NCBI GenBank assembly: GCA_021791795.1 | Contig: JAJYVX010000008.1 | Span: 1-41,202 of the forward strand | Source: Actinomycetes bacterium | Lineage (GTDB): Bacteria; Actinomycetota; Acidimicrobiia; Acidimicrobiales; Bog-793 | Direction: 5' to 3' | DNA length: 41,202 bases | In this document: positions 7,547-15,095 of the stretch, piece after piece | How the letters are laid out: each line of letters starts with the position of its first letter | How positions within the stretch are numbered: position 1 is the stretch's first letter | Translations under genes and position numbers: made by a program | Notes under the pieces: model-generated | Database searches by the model: none | Seen by the model: the letters and a program-made list of their open reading frames with translations, nothing else | Told to the model about the DNA's origin: nothing

Positions 7547-8839
7547 CTACCAGCTGGGCCAGCCGCTCGGCAGCGAGCCTGTCGGAGGGTTGTTCTGCAT
7601 GACGCCGGGCGGCGCGCCGACCGAGGCGAGGAGCTGCGAGAAATTGGCGCCGAATGCGGTCGAATTGCCCCCTGAGAACTGGCCGTCGGCCATCGCCATG
7701 GTCTCACCCGTACCGCCGTCGGCCCAGCCGGTCTCCATCCCGTCCGGACCCGCGTAGAGAGTGCCGAGCACCGTGCCGCGCGAGACCGCCTGACCTATCT
7801 GGACGGAGGGGACGATGTCCTCGGCGTCGTAGACCACCAGTCCCGCACCCGGGCCGGATGTGAGGCGGTAGGTGATGAAAGTGCCTCCCGGCCAGCCCCC
7901 GTTGGAGATGCTGAGCACGACACCGCTCCCGATCGCCATGACCGGGCCGGACCCCGAGAAGTCCACCCCCTGGTCCACCCGTTCGGGGCTGAGGGCGGAG
8001 ACGCTCGCGAGAGGGTTCCCGTAGCCGCTCCCGCCTCCGGGAGGAGGGGGGGGTGGAGGCGGAGGAGGAGGGGGCGGCGGGTTGTTGGTGGGCGGTGGAG
8101 GCGGCGGAGGGGGCGGAGGTGGCTGCTTCTTCGCCAGAGCCTGCTCGCGGGCCTTCTGAGCGGCCGCGGCCTGGGCCGCCGCGAGAGCGAGCAGTTGGCG
8201 CAGGTTGCCCTTCGCAGAAGCGAGGAGCGCCTGGTCTGCCTGCAGTGCCTTGTCGGCTGCGGACTTCTCACGCCCGATCAGCTTCAGGTTCGCCACGGAG
8301 GCTGCCTTCTCGCTCTTGAGGGCCGCTTCCGACGTGGTGAGTTGGTGCTGCACGAGCTCGTAGGCCGTGACCGCGCCCGAGATGTTGCTCGCGGCCGCCG
8401 TCTCGTACACCGACATCTGGCCGAACGACGATGGATTGGCCGACAGGAGCGCCTCGGCCGCGCTCTGGCCGCCGTCGGTCACGTACGACGCCACGGCTGC
8501 CGCCTGCAGCTCTGCATAGGCCTTCGCCAGCCGCTCCATCTCGACAGAAAGGGCGCGGGTCGTCGCCGCCAGGCGGTCCTCGAGCACCAGCTCGTGGGTC
8601 TGTGCCTTGTCGTACGCGATCACCAGGCGCTGGATCGCGTCGCCGTCGGCGATGATCTTCTGCTCGAGCGAGCTGATGTTGCTCCTCGCAGACGTGATGC
8701 TCGGCCCGGACGCACTGGCCGTGCCGCCGCCGTTCAGGAGCGCCGTCGTGAGCATGCCGGACGTGACGAGCGCCGCGAGGAGCGCGCGGCGGACCTTTTT
8801 GCTCGCGCGCGAGAACGCACCCGACGTACGAGTCCCCAC
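7547..8839 (-). CDS. Secreted coiled-coil protein with poly-proline linker and degenerate LytM/M23-like domain
   Basis: A 430-residue exported protein. GTG 8839 places a basic stretch (SKKVRR) before a hydrophobic signal segment ending near TASA, about residues 15-41. A long coiled coil (about 45-235) resembles EnvC/RipC-type N-terminal helices. Residues about 238-267 are two runs of 11 and 14 prolines split by TNN. The C-terminal domain has the outline of an M23 (LytM) fold (VDQGVDFSGSGPVMAIGSG), but the first zinc-ligand histidine is replaced by Gln and no HxH motif is present. It therefore probably binds rather than cuts peptidoglycan, or activates another hydrolase. The start is uncertain because no strong ribosome-binding site is seen. 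It is divergent from the esterase at 8955. Confidence 0.75.
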   Translation of the reverse strand: MGTRTSGAFSRASKKVRRALLAALVTSGMLTTALLNGGGTASASGPSITSARSNISSLEQKIIADGDAIQRLVIAYDKAQTHELVLEDRLAATTRALSVEMERLAKAYAELQAAAVASYVTDGGQSAAEALLSANPSSFGQMSVYETAAASNISGAVTAYELVQHQLTTSEAALKSEKAASVANLKLIGREKSAADKALQADQALLASAKGNLRQLLALAAAQAAAAQKAREQALAKKQPPPPPPPPPPPTNNPPPPPPPPPPPPPPGGGSGYGNPLASVSALSPERVDQGVDFSGSGPVMAIGSGVVLSISNGGWPGGTFITYRLTSGPGAGLVVYDAEDIVPSVQIGQAVSRGTVLGTLYAGPDGMETGWADGGTGETMAMADGQFSGGNSTAFGANFSQLLASVGAPPGVMQNNPPTGSLPSGWPSW

Positions 8840-8954
8840 GGGCCGCGAAAGATACCCGTCCCCGACGGCCCCGTCCAGGAATGAGACGAGCCCGTAACAG
8901 ACCGTAATGAACGCCGCAGCCTCGCGGTCGCCGAGATCCTGGCAGGATCGCCTC

Positions 8955-9854
8955 ATGGTCAGCGAGATCGCGGAGCAGGTGTTGCGTTTCATGAGGTCAC
9001 TGCCGGAAGAGGACGGAGACACGAAGCCGCTCGAAGAACAGCGTGCGCAGTCCGAGATCGTGTGGCCGCTCCTCACCGGAGACGTGCCGGGCTCGGCCTT
9101 CGAGGCCGCAGACGCCGGCGGGGTGCCGGCGGAGATGGTCCGGACACCTGAGAGCGATCCCAGTGCCATGCTGCTCTACCTGCACGGCGGCGGCTACTGG
9201 GCAGGTTCCGTCACGACGCATCGAAAGCTCGTGGCGCAGCTCTGCCGCCGGACCGGGAGGACGGGACTCGTCATCTCCTACCGTCTCGCTCCCGAGCACC
9301 CCTTCCCCGCCGCTCTCGACGACGCACTGGCCTCCTACGACTGGCTCGTGGCCAAGGGCTTCGATCCCGCTCGGATCACCGTTGCAGGGGACTCTGCAGG
9401 AGGCGGCCTTGCCCTCGCGCTGGCTCTCCGGCTACGGGAGGAGCATCGGAGCCTTCCGAAGGCGCTGGTCCTCTTCTCGCCTTGGACCGACCTCGCCATG
9501 AGCGGCGCTTCGATCGTGGCCAACCGTGCGATCGACCCCGTCATCAAGATCGGGGAGGGTGAGAGCCCCGCCGTTCGCGCCTACTTGGGTTCGAGCGGCA
9601 CCGATGTGAAGGACCCCCTCGTCTCCCCCCTCTACGGCGATCTCCGCGGCCTGCCACGCATGCTCGTGCAGGTCGGCTCCGACGAGGTCCTCCTCGACGA
9701 CTCGACCCGCCTCGTCGAAAGGGCGCGGAGCGCCGGCGTCGATGTGACCCTCGAGACGTGGCCCGGCATGTTCCACGTCTTTCAGATGGGGGCGGGGCTC
9801 TTGCCGGAGGCCGACGAGGCCATGGAGCACGTGGCCGGCTGGCTCGGCTCTTAG
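8955..9854 (+). CDS. Alpha/beta hydrolase, HSL-type esterase
   Basis: A 299-residue carboxylesterase of the hormone-sensitive-lipase (GDXG) family. The oxyanion-hole motif HGGGYW starts at H77. The nucleophile elbow is GDSAGG with S147, and the likely acid and base are D243 (GSDE) and H274 (MFHVFQ). LAPEHPFPAALDD and SPWTDL are also typical of the family. Such enzymes hydrolyse short- to medium-chain esters in the cytoplasm; the natural substrate cannot be told. ATG 8955 has an AGGA 8-9 nt upstream. It ends 30 nt before the convergent membrane-protein gene. Confidence 0.88.
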   Translation: MVSEIAEQVLRFMRSLPEEDGDTKPLEEQRAQSEIVWPLLTGDVPGSAFEAADAGGVPAEMVRTPESDPSAMLLYLHGGGYWAGSVTTHRKLVAQLCRRTGRTGLVISYRLAPEHPFPAALDDALASYDWLVAKGFDPARITVAGDSAGGGLALALALRLREEHRSLPKALVLFSPWTDLAMSGASIVANRAIDPVIKIGEGESPAVRAYLGSSGTDVKDPLVSPLYGDLRGLPRMLVQVGSDEVLLDDSTRLVERARSAGVDVTLETWPGMFHVFQMGAGLLPEADEAMEHVAGWLGS

Positions 9855-9897
9855 ACCCGAGGCGGCCGCAGGAGCGCCATCTGTTCAGTGAAGAGCC
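9846..9897. terminator. Possible bidirectional terminator between convergent genes
   Basis: GGCTCTT (9846-9852) pairs with AAGAGCC (9891-9897) around a 38-nt loop. The loop contains the self-complementary GCGGCCGC (9862-9869). The stop codons of both convergent genes lie in or just inside the dyad. The long loop makes this weak. Confidence 0.3.
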
Positions 9898-10703
9898 CGC
9901 GCGAGGGTGAGACCTGCGGCTAGCGCCACGACCCCGAGGGAGAGCAGGCGGAGAGCGCTTTCGAGGGGTGCGACGAGTGAGCTGGCAGAGATCTCCTCGC
10001 GGCGGCCGTCCCGGTACTCGATGGCTCCGGTCACCCCCGGCGCCTGCCGCCTGAGGCGGCGGGCCGGCGTCGACAGCGTCCGCTGGGCGGCTGACAGCAG
10101 GCCAGCTCCGGCCGCTACCACCACGGCGGACCAGCTGAGGGAGCGTGCCTGCGCGAATGCGGAGACGAGGACGGGGAAGGCGCCCCAGGCCAGGGCGAAC
10201 ACGAGGTCGCTGTGGAGCCTCCCATTCGCCAACTCGAGGTTGTAGGCCAGCACGAGAACGACACCCACGGCTACGAAACCTGCCAACCCGGCACCCACGC
10301 GCTCCACCCCCAAGAGACCGATCGCAGCGGCGCCCGAAAGCGAGATCGCCGCGGCTGCGGCGAGCCATGAGGAAGGGACGGCCGTGGAGAGCGGCCGGCC
10401 GTGCAACTCGTCGAGAGCGTGCGCCCCTATCCCGACCGCCAGGAAGAAGGCGAGGACCGTGGCACCGAGGGTCGACCAGCTCACGCTCCGGGCGAGCAGG
10501 CCGCCGATGACGACGTAGGAGAGGTGCCAAGCCGTGTAGGGAGGGTGGAGGAGCGCACGCAAGTCTCGCCAGAGCGACGGTCGTCCACTCGCGTAGTAAG
10601 CCGGTCCGAGGAGCGGTCTCCGTCGTGCCTCCGCCGCTCCGACGGCGTCCCGCGGGTCCCGCACGAGAGGTTCTGTCTCGAGGTGCTCAGGCTGTGCGGT
10701 CAT
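9885..10703 (-). CDS. Polytopic membrane protein, UbiA-like
   Basis: A 272-residue protein with about seven or eight hydrophobic helices after an ~55-residue N-terminal cytoplasmic part. The loop motifs AHALDELHGRPL and AYNLEL occupy the places where UbiA prenyltransferases carry their Asp-rich motifs, but the classic NDxxDxxxD is not intact. I call it UbiA-like, not a UbiA enzyme. Its start overlaps the end of the UbiE-type methyltransferase gene by 17 nt, which argues for a joint pathway, perhaps a prenylated quinone or other isoprenoid lipid. ATG 10703. It could equally be an unrelated conserved membrane family. Confidence 0.6.
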   Translation of the reverse strand: MTAQPEHLETEPLVRDPRDAVGAAEARRRPLLGPAYYASGRPSLWRDLRALLHPPYTAWHLSYVVIGGLLARSVSWSTLGATVLAFFLAVGIGAHALDELHGRPLSTAVPSSWLAAAAAISLSGAAAIGLLGVERVGAGLAGFVAVGVVLVLAYNLELANGRLHSDLVFALAWGAFPVLVSAFAQARSLSWSAVVVAAGAGLLSAAQRTLSTPARRLRRQAPGVTGAIEYRDGRREEISASSLVAPLESALRLLSLGVVALAAGLTLARALH

Positions 10704-11427
10704 CGGCTCTCGTCCCCCACATGACGAGACCGCCCCCGAGCGAGAGGAGCCTGCATCCGACGTCGGCGAAACCAGCCCTCTCCCACGCCCGCAGGTGCCA
10801 CTCGATCGGGAAGCGGCGGTAGTGGCCGCTTATGCTCGGTCCGAGGAAGCGACCGACGAGGAACCACTCCTTTCCCCCGGCGAGGAACCCGAGGACGGGC
10901 AGGAGAGCTCTCGTGTAGAGCCACCAGAAGGCGCGCCAGAGGGCGGATCCGGGCACGCAGAACTCCAGGCTCGCCGCCACGCCACCGGGCTTCACGACCC
11001 GGGCGAGCTCCCGGAGCGTCGCCTCGGGATCTTCGACGTACCGGAGCAGGTAGCTGAACGTGAGCCCGTCGAAGGAAGCGCTCTTGAAGGGAAGCTCCTC
11101 GCCCGTCGCCTGCACGAGACGCACCTCGCCGTCTCCGCGGCGCTCGACGTTCGCGCGAGCCCGGAGCAACATGGCCCGGGTGAGATCGACGGCCACGACG
11201 TCTGCTCCGGTAGCCGCCCTCACGGCGAAGGCGACACCCCCCGGTCCGGTGGCTACGTCGAGCACGTGAGACGGCCGGTTCGCGGCCAGATGGCCGACTG
11301 CGGACCGGCGCCACCGGCGGTCCTGCCCGAAGGAGAGCAGGTAGGCGAGGGCGTCGTAGCGCGCAGGCAGGCCGTCGAAGAGCTCGGCCGCAAGGCGGTT
11401 CCGGGTCGCGTCGGCTACTCGGGGCAT
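10687..11427 (-). CDS. SAM-dependent methyltransferase, UbiE/MenG type
   Basis: A 246-residue class I methyltransferase. The N-terminus has the UbiE-family layout (FDGLPARYDALAYLLSFGQD, then RRWRRSAV). The SAM-binding glycine motif is VLDVATGPGGVA. The later motifs are VVAVDLTRAML, GEELPFKSASFDGLTFSYLLRYV and RVVKPGG. Demethylmenaquinone methylation is the leading candidate because actinobacteria use menaquinone, but no men genes are present here. ATG 11427 has a strong GAGGAGG ribosome-binding site. The 3' end overlaps the UbiA-like membrane gene by 17 nt, implying co-translation. Confidence 0.82.
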   Translation of the reverse strand: MPRVADATRNRLAAELFDGLPARYDALAYLLSFGQDRRWRRSAVGHLAANRPSHVLDVATGPGGVAFAVRAATGADVVAVDLTRAMLLRARANVERRGDGEVRLVQATGEELPFKSASFDGLTFSYLLRYVEDPEATLRELARVVKPGGVAASLEFCVPGSALWRAFWWLYTRALLPVLGFLAGGKEWFLVGRFLGPSISGHYRRFPIEWHLRAWERAGFADVGCRLLSLGGGLVMWGTRADDRTA

Positions 11428-11481
11428 TTGCCTCCTCGAGCTGCGCCTTCTCGCAAGGAGCTGGTCGCAGCGCTCGGTGCG

Positions 11482-11877
11482 CTAGGCGATGTGCATGAAG
11501 TCCTGCACCAAAAGGACGGTGACGAGGACCATCACGGCGACGTAGATGCCCGTGATGGCCCAGCGGTGACGGTGGTCGGCGAGCCAGAAGCGCCGTATCC
11601 CGCGGACGTCGAAGACGAGGGCGAGAATGCCGACCGGGATGCCGATGGCCGGAGCGACGCCGGCGGCGCCGACGACGGGACCTATGAGCGGGAAGACGAC
11701 GTAGCCGAGCAGGCAGCGGACGGCCGAGATGAGGATCGACGTGCTGAACAGGCGATGGGCGTCGTCGTCGGTGACGCGCTTCGCCCGCTCGTCCGGCACT
11801 CGCAAGAGGCGTCGCATGGCGACGTCCGGCGCGGACCTCGGGACGAGCGCCACCTCCTCATGGGCTAGAGCGGACAT
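11482..11877 (-). CDS. Small membrane protein, function unknown
   Basis: A 131-residue protein with a charged N-terminus (to about residue 40) and three hydrophobic segments, roughly 45-68, 72-90 and 105-127. It contains an FDVRGIRRFWLADHRHRW loop between helices two and three. The conserved-looking loop and the coding-like composition suggest a real gene. I recognise no named family. It lies between the methyltransferase and PPOX genes on the same strand, with gaps of about 54 and 89 nt. Confidence 0.65.
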   Translation of the reverse strand: MSALAHEEVALVPRSAPDVAMRRLLRVPDERAKRVTDDDAHRLFSTSILISAVRCLLGYVVFPLIGPVVGAAGVAPAIGIPVGILALVFDVRGIRRFWLADHRHRWAITGIYVAVMVLVTVLLVQDFMHIA

Positions 11878-11966
11878 GGCCCTAGGCTACGGCCAGCGAC
11901 AGGTGCGTCACAACGCGGGGCGACATCAGGACGCCGGCCACCTCCGGCGCGAAGGCGGGAGGGGCC

Positions 11967-12377
11967 TCAGCCCGATCGGTCCGGCCCGGCGCGCTCGATC
12001 CTCACGACGAGGAGCACGCGCCGCTCTCGCTCCATCGCCTCGCGGTACTCGTCCCAGTTCGGGTGCTCTCCGGCAACCCGCCTGTAGTAGTCGACGAGCC
12101 CGTCCATCGCCTCGGGCAACGAGACGACGTCCGCCGTGCCGTCCAGCTGCACCCATTCGCCGAAGAAGCGGTCGTCCATCACGCAGAGCGACACGTGCGG
12201 CTCACGCCTCGTGTTCCGCGTCTTCATGGCGCCTTCCCGCGTCGATATGACGACGTCGCCCTCGGCATTGAGAGCACAGGAGACGGGCGACAGCTGCGGG
12301 GAGCCGTCCTTCCGCCTCGTGGCCAGCACCCCGCGATGATGGGTCTCCAGGTACTCGCGGACGCGGGCTGTCTCCAT
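11967..12377 (-). CDS. PPOX-class pyridoxamine 5'-phosphate oxidase-like / F420-binding protein
   Basis: A 136-residue split-barrel protein. The pattern RGVLATRRKDGSPQLSPV, VVISTREGAMKTRNTRREPHVSLC and a WVQLDGTADVV strand match the actinobacterial PPOX-class F420-dependent family (TIGR03618-like). These are FMN- or F420-binding reductases or biliverdin-reductase-like enzymes, usually of unknown substrate. ATG 12377 is chosen because the homologous region begins right there. An upstream in-frame start at 12449 would add 24 residues unlike the family. It is divergent from ku. Confidence 0.82.
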   Translation of the reverse strand: METARVREYLETHHRGVLATRRKDGSPQLSPVSCALNAEGDVVISTREGAMKTRNTRREPHVSLCVMDDRFFGEWVQLDGTADVVSLPEAMDGLVDYYRRVAGEHPNWDEYREAMERERRVLLVVRIERAGPDRSG

Positions 12378-12394
12378 CTGCCGTACCCTATTGC

Positions 12395-12419
12395 AGGCCG
12401 CAAGCGATGCTCGCGGCCT
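12395..12419. promoter_or_regulatory. Inverted repeat in the PPOX/ku divergent region
   Basis: AGGCCGC (12395-12401) and GCGGCCT (12413-12419) are a perfect 7-bp dyad around 11 nt. An alternative GCGA-TGC-TCGC hairpin lies inside. It lies 18 nt before the PPOX start and about 107 nt before ku, a position suited to an operator or a leader hairpin. The role is inference. Confidence 0.4.
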
Positions 12420-12525
12420 CTGCTCCGGTGCCGTTGCGCCCGCTCTCACAGGCGGGTAGCGGAGAGCCGGAGGTGCTCGGCCATTGCAGCGCGGCGCCCG
12501 TCAGGCGCTCGCCCCAAGGAGCGTC

Positions 12526-13605
12526 ATGGCACGATCCATCTGGACAGGTTCTCTCAGCTTCGGGCTCGTCAACATCCCCGTCGGCCTCTACTCGGCCGTC
12601 GAGGAGAAGACGATCCGCTTCCACCAGCTGGAGCGCGGGACTTCGGACCGGATCCGGTACAAGAGGGTGAACGAGCGAACCGAGCGGGAAGTCGAGTACG
12701 AGAACATCGTGAAGGGCTACGAGATCTCCGACGACCAGTACGTCGTGCTCAGCCCGAAGGAGCTCGAAGCTGTCGAGCCCTCCGGTTCGCGCAACGTCGA
12801 GATCGAGGACTTCGTCGACCAGGCCGAGATCGACCCCATCCACTACGAGCGCACCTACTACCTCGCACCACGCAACGAGGCTGCCATGAAGCCCTACGCC
12901 CTCCTGCGGGAGGCGATGCGGCAGGCAGGAAAGGTCGGGATCGCCAGCTTCGTCATGCGGGGCAAGGAACACCTCGCGGCCATCCGCGTGGACGGCGACG
13001 GCGAGGTCATAGCGCTCGAGACCATGTACTTCGCCGACGAGATCCGTGATCCGCGAAAGGAGCTCGACCTGCTCCCCGACGGGGAGGAGCCCCGCGAGCG
13101 CGAGCTCGCCATGGCAGTCTCGCTCATCGAGTCGATGAGCGCTCCCTTCGAGCCGGAGCGCTACCACGACCGGTACAGGGAGCGCGTGATGGACCTCATC
13201 GAGAAGAAGCGCAAGGGTGAAGAGGTCGTGGTGGGCAGGCAGCCGAAGAGGGACACGAACGTCGTCGACCTGATGGAGGCACTGCGCAAGAGCGTGGAGA
13301 AGGTGCGCGGCGGCGAGGAGGCGGTCGAGGTGGAGGGGGCGGCGCCCGAGGAAACGGCGCGGAGAGCAGCCGGCGGGAAGAAGGCGGGCGGCACCAAGCG
13401 CGATGCCGCGGCCAAGGCAGTCGACAGCCGCGCTGGCTCCGAGCAACTGAGCATGTTGTCGAAAGAGGAGCTCTACCAGCTAGCCCAGAGCCTCGACGTG
13501 CCGGGGCGCTCGAAGATGAGCAGGCAGGAGCTCGAGCTCGCCGTCTCGAAGGCGAGGCCGGACGAGCCGGCCCCGGCGAAGCGGAGCGCTCGCCGCGCCT
13601 CATGA
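12526..13605 (+). CDS. ku: Non-homologous end-joining protein Ku
   Basis: A 359-residue bacterial Ku, a homodimeric ring that binds DNA double-strand ends and recruits LigD. The hallmark N-terminus MARSIWTGSLSFGLVNIPV is followed by the Ku beta-barrel/bridge core (through about residue 255). A Lys/Ala-rich linker then leads to a C-terminal SAP-like helix pair at about 300-335 (LSKEELYQLAQSLDVPGRSK), as in Streptomyces-type Ku proteins. ATG 12526 has AGGAG 4-5 nt upstream. The last bases overlap the ligD start as ATGA, so the end-joining genes are translationally coupled. Confidence 0.96.
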   Translation: MARSIWTGSLSFGLVNIPVGLYSAVEEKTIRFHQLERGTSDRIRYKRVNERTEREVEYENIVKGYEISDDQYVVLSPKELEAVEPSGSRNVEIEDFVDQAEIDPIHYERTYYLAPRNEAAMKPYALLREAMRQAGKVGIASFVMRGKEHLAAIRVDGDGEVIALETMYFADEIRDPRKELDLLPDGEEPRERELAMAVSLIESMSAPFEPERYHDRYRERVMDLIEKKRKGEEVVVGRQPKRDTNVVDLMEALRKSVEKVRGGEEAVEVEGAAPEETARRAAGGKKAGGTKRDAAAKAVDSRAGSEQLSMLSKEELYQLAQSLDVPGRSKMSRQELELAVSKARPDEPAPAKRSARRAS

Positions 13606-15095
13606 CACCGGCCCGGGCTGAGGCCGCGCGGGAAGGCGGCGCTTCGGGCAGGCTCGACACCTACCGCAGGAAGCGGGCGGCTGCCCGGACGCCCGAGCCG
13701 ATGGGCGAGGACGAGCCCGAGGCTTCCAGCCGGCCAGCACAGCCCCGGCCGAAGAAGCCCCGCTTCGTCGTGCAGGAGCACCGTGCCCGCTCCCTTCATT
13801 GGGACTTCCGGTTGGAGCGCGACGGCGTGCTCGTCTCCTGGGCCGTGCCGAAGGGCATCCCGCTCGACCGAAAGACCAACCACCTGGCCGTGCACGTGGA
13901 GGACCATCCGCTCGACTACGCGTCCTTCCGGGGGCGGATCCCGGAGGGCGACTACGGCGCGGGCGAAGTCCATCTCTGGGACAGGGGCACCTACGACGAG
14001 GAGAAGTGGTCAGAGCAGGAGGTGATCGTCCTCCTCCACGGCAAGCGGGCGAAGGGCAGGTACGTCCTCTTCCGGACAGGCGGCAAGAACTGGATGATCC
14101 ACCGCATTGACGACCCGCCCCCCGGCTACGAGCTGCCGCCGAAGGGGCTCCGGCCGATGCTCGCGGCGGCCGGCGAGCTGCCGCGCTCCGACGAGGGATG
14201 GTCCTACGAGTTCAAGTGGGACGGGATGAGGGCGATCACCTACGTGGACGGAGGACGGATCCGCGTGACGAGCAGGAACGGGAACGACCTCTCCCAAGCC
14301 TTCCCCGAGCTCCGGGCGCTCGGGGAGGCGCTCGGCTCGACGGCGGTCGTCCTCGACGGTGAGATCGTCGCCTTCGACGACACGGGCCGTCCGAGCTTCC
14401 AGGTGCTGCAGCCGAGGATCCACGCCTCGGGTGACGCACGGGCGCGCAGGCTCGCAGGAGAGAAGCCGGTCTCCTACGTGATCTTCGACCTTGTGTACAG
14501 AGACGGTGTCTCGTTGCTCGGCGCTCCGTACTTGAAGCGCCGGGAGGCACTCGAGTCGCTCGGCCTGCAAGGGCCGAACTGGACGGTGAGCCCACGCTTC
14601 ACCGGTCCTGGGAGCGACGTGCTCGATGCGAGCCGCGAGCAGGGACTCGAGGGGGTCGTGGCGAAACGGGACGACTCCTCCTACCTACCGGGCAAGCGAT
14701 CTCCCGCCTGGACGAAGGTGAAGAACCTGCTCACCGAGGAGGTGGTCGTCGGCGGTTTCACCTCCGGCGAGGGAAGGCGCAAGGGACGCATCGGCTCGCT
14801 CATCCTCGGCATGCCCGATGCCGGTGGGCTGCGGTACGTCGGGCAGGTGGGGACGGGATTCGACGAAGATGCGCTCGCCGCGCTCGGCAGGTTCCTCGCG
14901 AGCCACGTTCGCAGTGACTCCCCCTTCACGGGCAAGGTCGCCCAGCCCTACGAGAGGAAGGCGACCTGGGTCGAGCCGGTGCTCGTCGGGGAAGTGAGCT
15001 TCAGCGAGTGGACGAGGGACGGCAGGCTGCGCCAGCCCTCGTGGCGCGGGGTGCGCCACGACAAGTCGGCCGGTGAGGTAGCCCGTGAGTCCTGA
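13602..15095 (+). CDS. ligD: LigD: 3'-phosphoesterase plus ATP-dependent DNA ligase
   Basis: A 497-residue protein joining two of the three LigD activities. After a basic ~50-residue leader comes the phosphoesterase domain. Its H60, H66, D68, R70, H102 and Y106 have the same spacing as the catalytic set of Pseudomonas LigD (H42, H48, D50, R52, H84, Y88). The ligase domain follows from about residue 185, with the adenylated lysine K205 in YEFKWDGMRA. Later nucleotidyltransferase motifs (DGEIVAFD, EGVVAKRDDSSY, WTKVKN) and an OB-fold (EEVVVGGFTSGEGRR) complete it. The start overlaps the ku stop (ATGA). The polymerase domain is encoded separately just downstream with an 11-nt overlap. Confidence 0.95.
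   Translation: MTPARAEAAREGGASGRLDTYRRKRAAARTPEPMGEDEPEASSRPAQPRPKKPRFVVQEHRARSLHWDFRLERDGVLVSWAVPKGIPLDRKTNHLAVHVEDHPLDYASFRGRIPEGDYGAGEVHLWDRGTYDEEKWSEQEVIVLLHGKRAKGRYVLFRTGGKNWMIHRIDDPPPGYELPPKGLRPMLAAAGELPRSDEGWSYEFKWDGMRAITYVDGGRIRVTSRNGNDLSQAFPELRALGEALGSTAVVLDGEIVAFDDTGRPSFQVLQPRIHASGDARARRLAGEKPVSYVIFDLVYRDGVSLLGAPYLKRREALESLGLQGPNWTVSPRFTGPGSDVLDASREQGLEGVVAKRDDSSYLPGKRSPAWTKVKNLLTEEVVVGGFTSGEGRRKGRIGSLILGMPDAGGLRYVGQVGTGFDEDALAALGRFLASHVRSDSPFTGKVAQPYERKATWVEPVLVGEVSFSEWTRDGRLRQPSWRGVRHDKSAGEVARES

Noticed and set aside
9862-9869. GCGGCCGC self-complementary octamer
   Set aside because: Common in GC-rich DNA; kept only as part of the weak terminator candidate around it.
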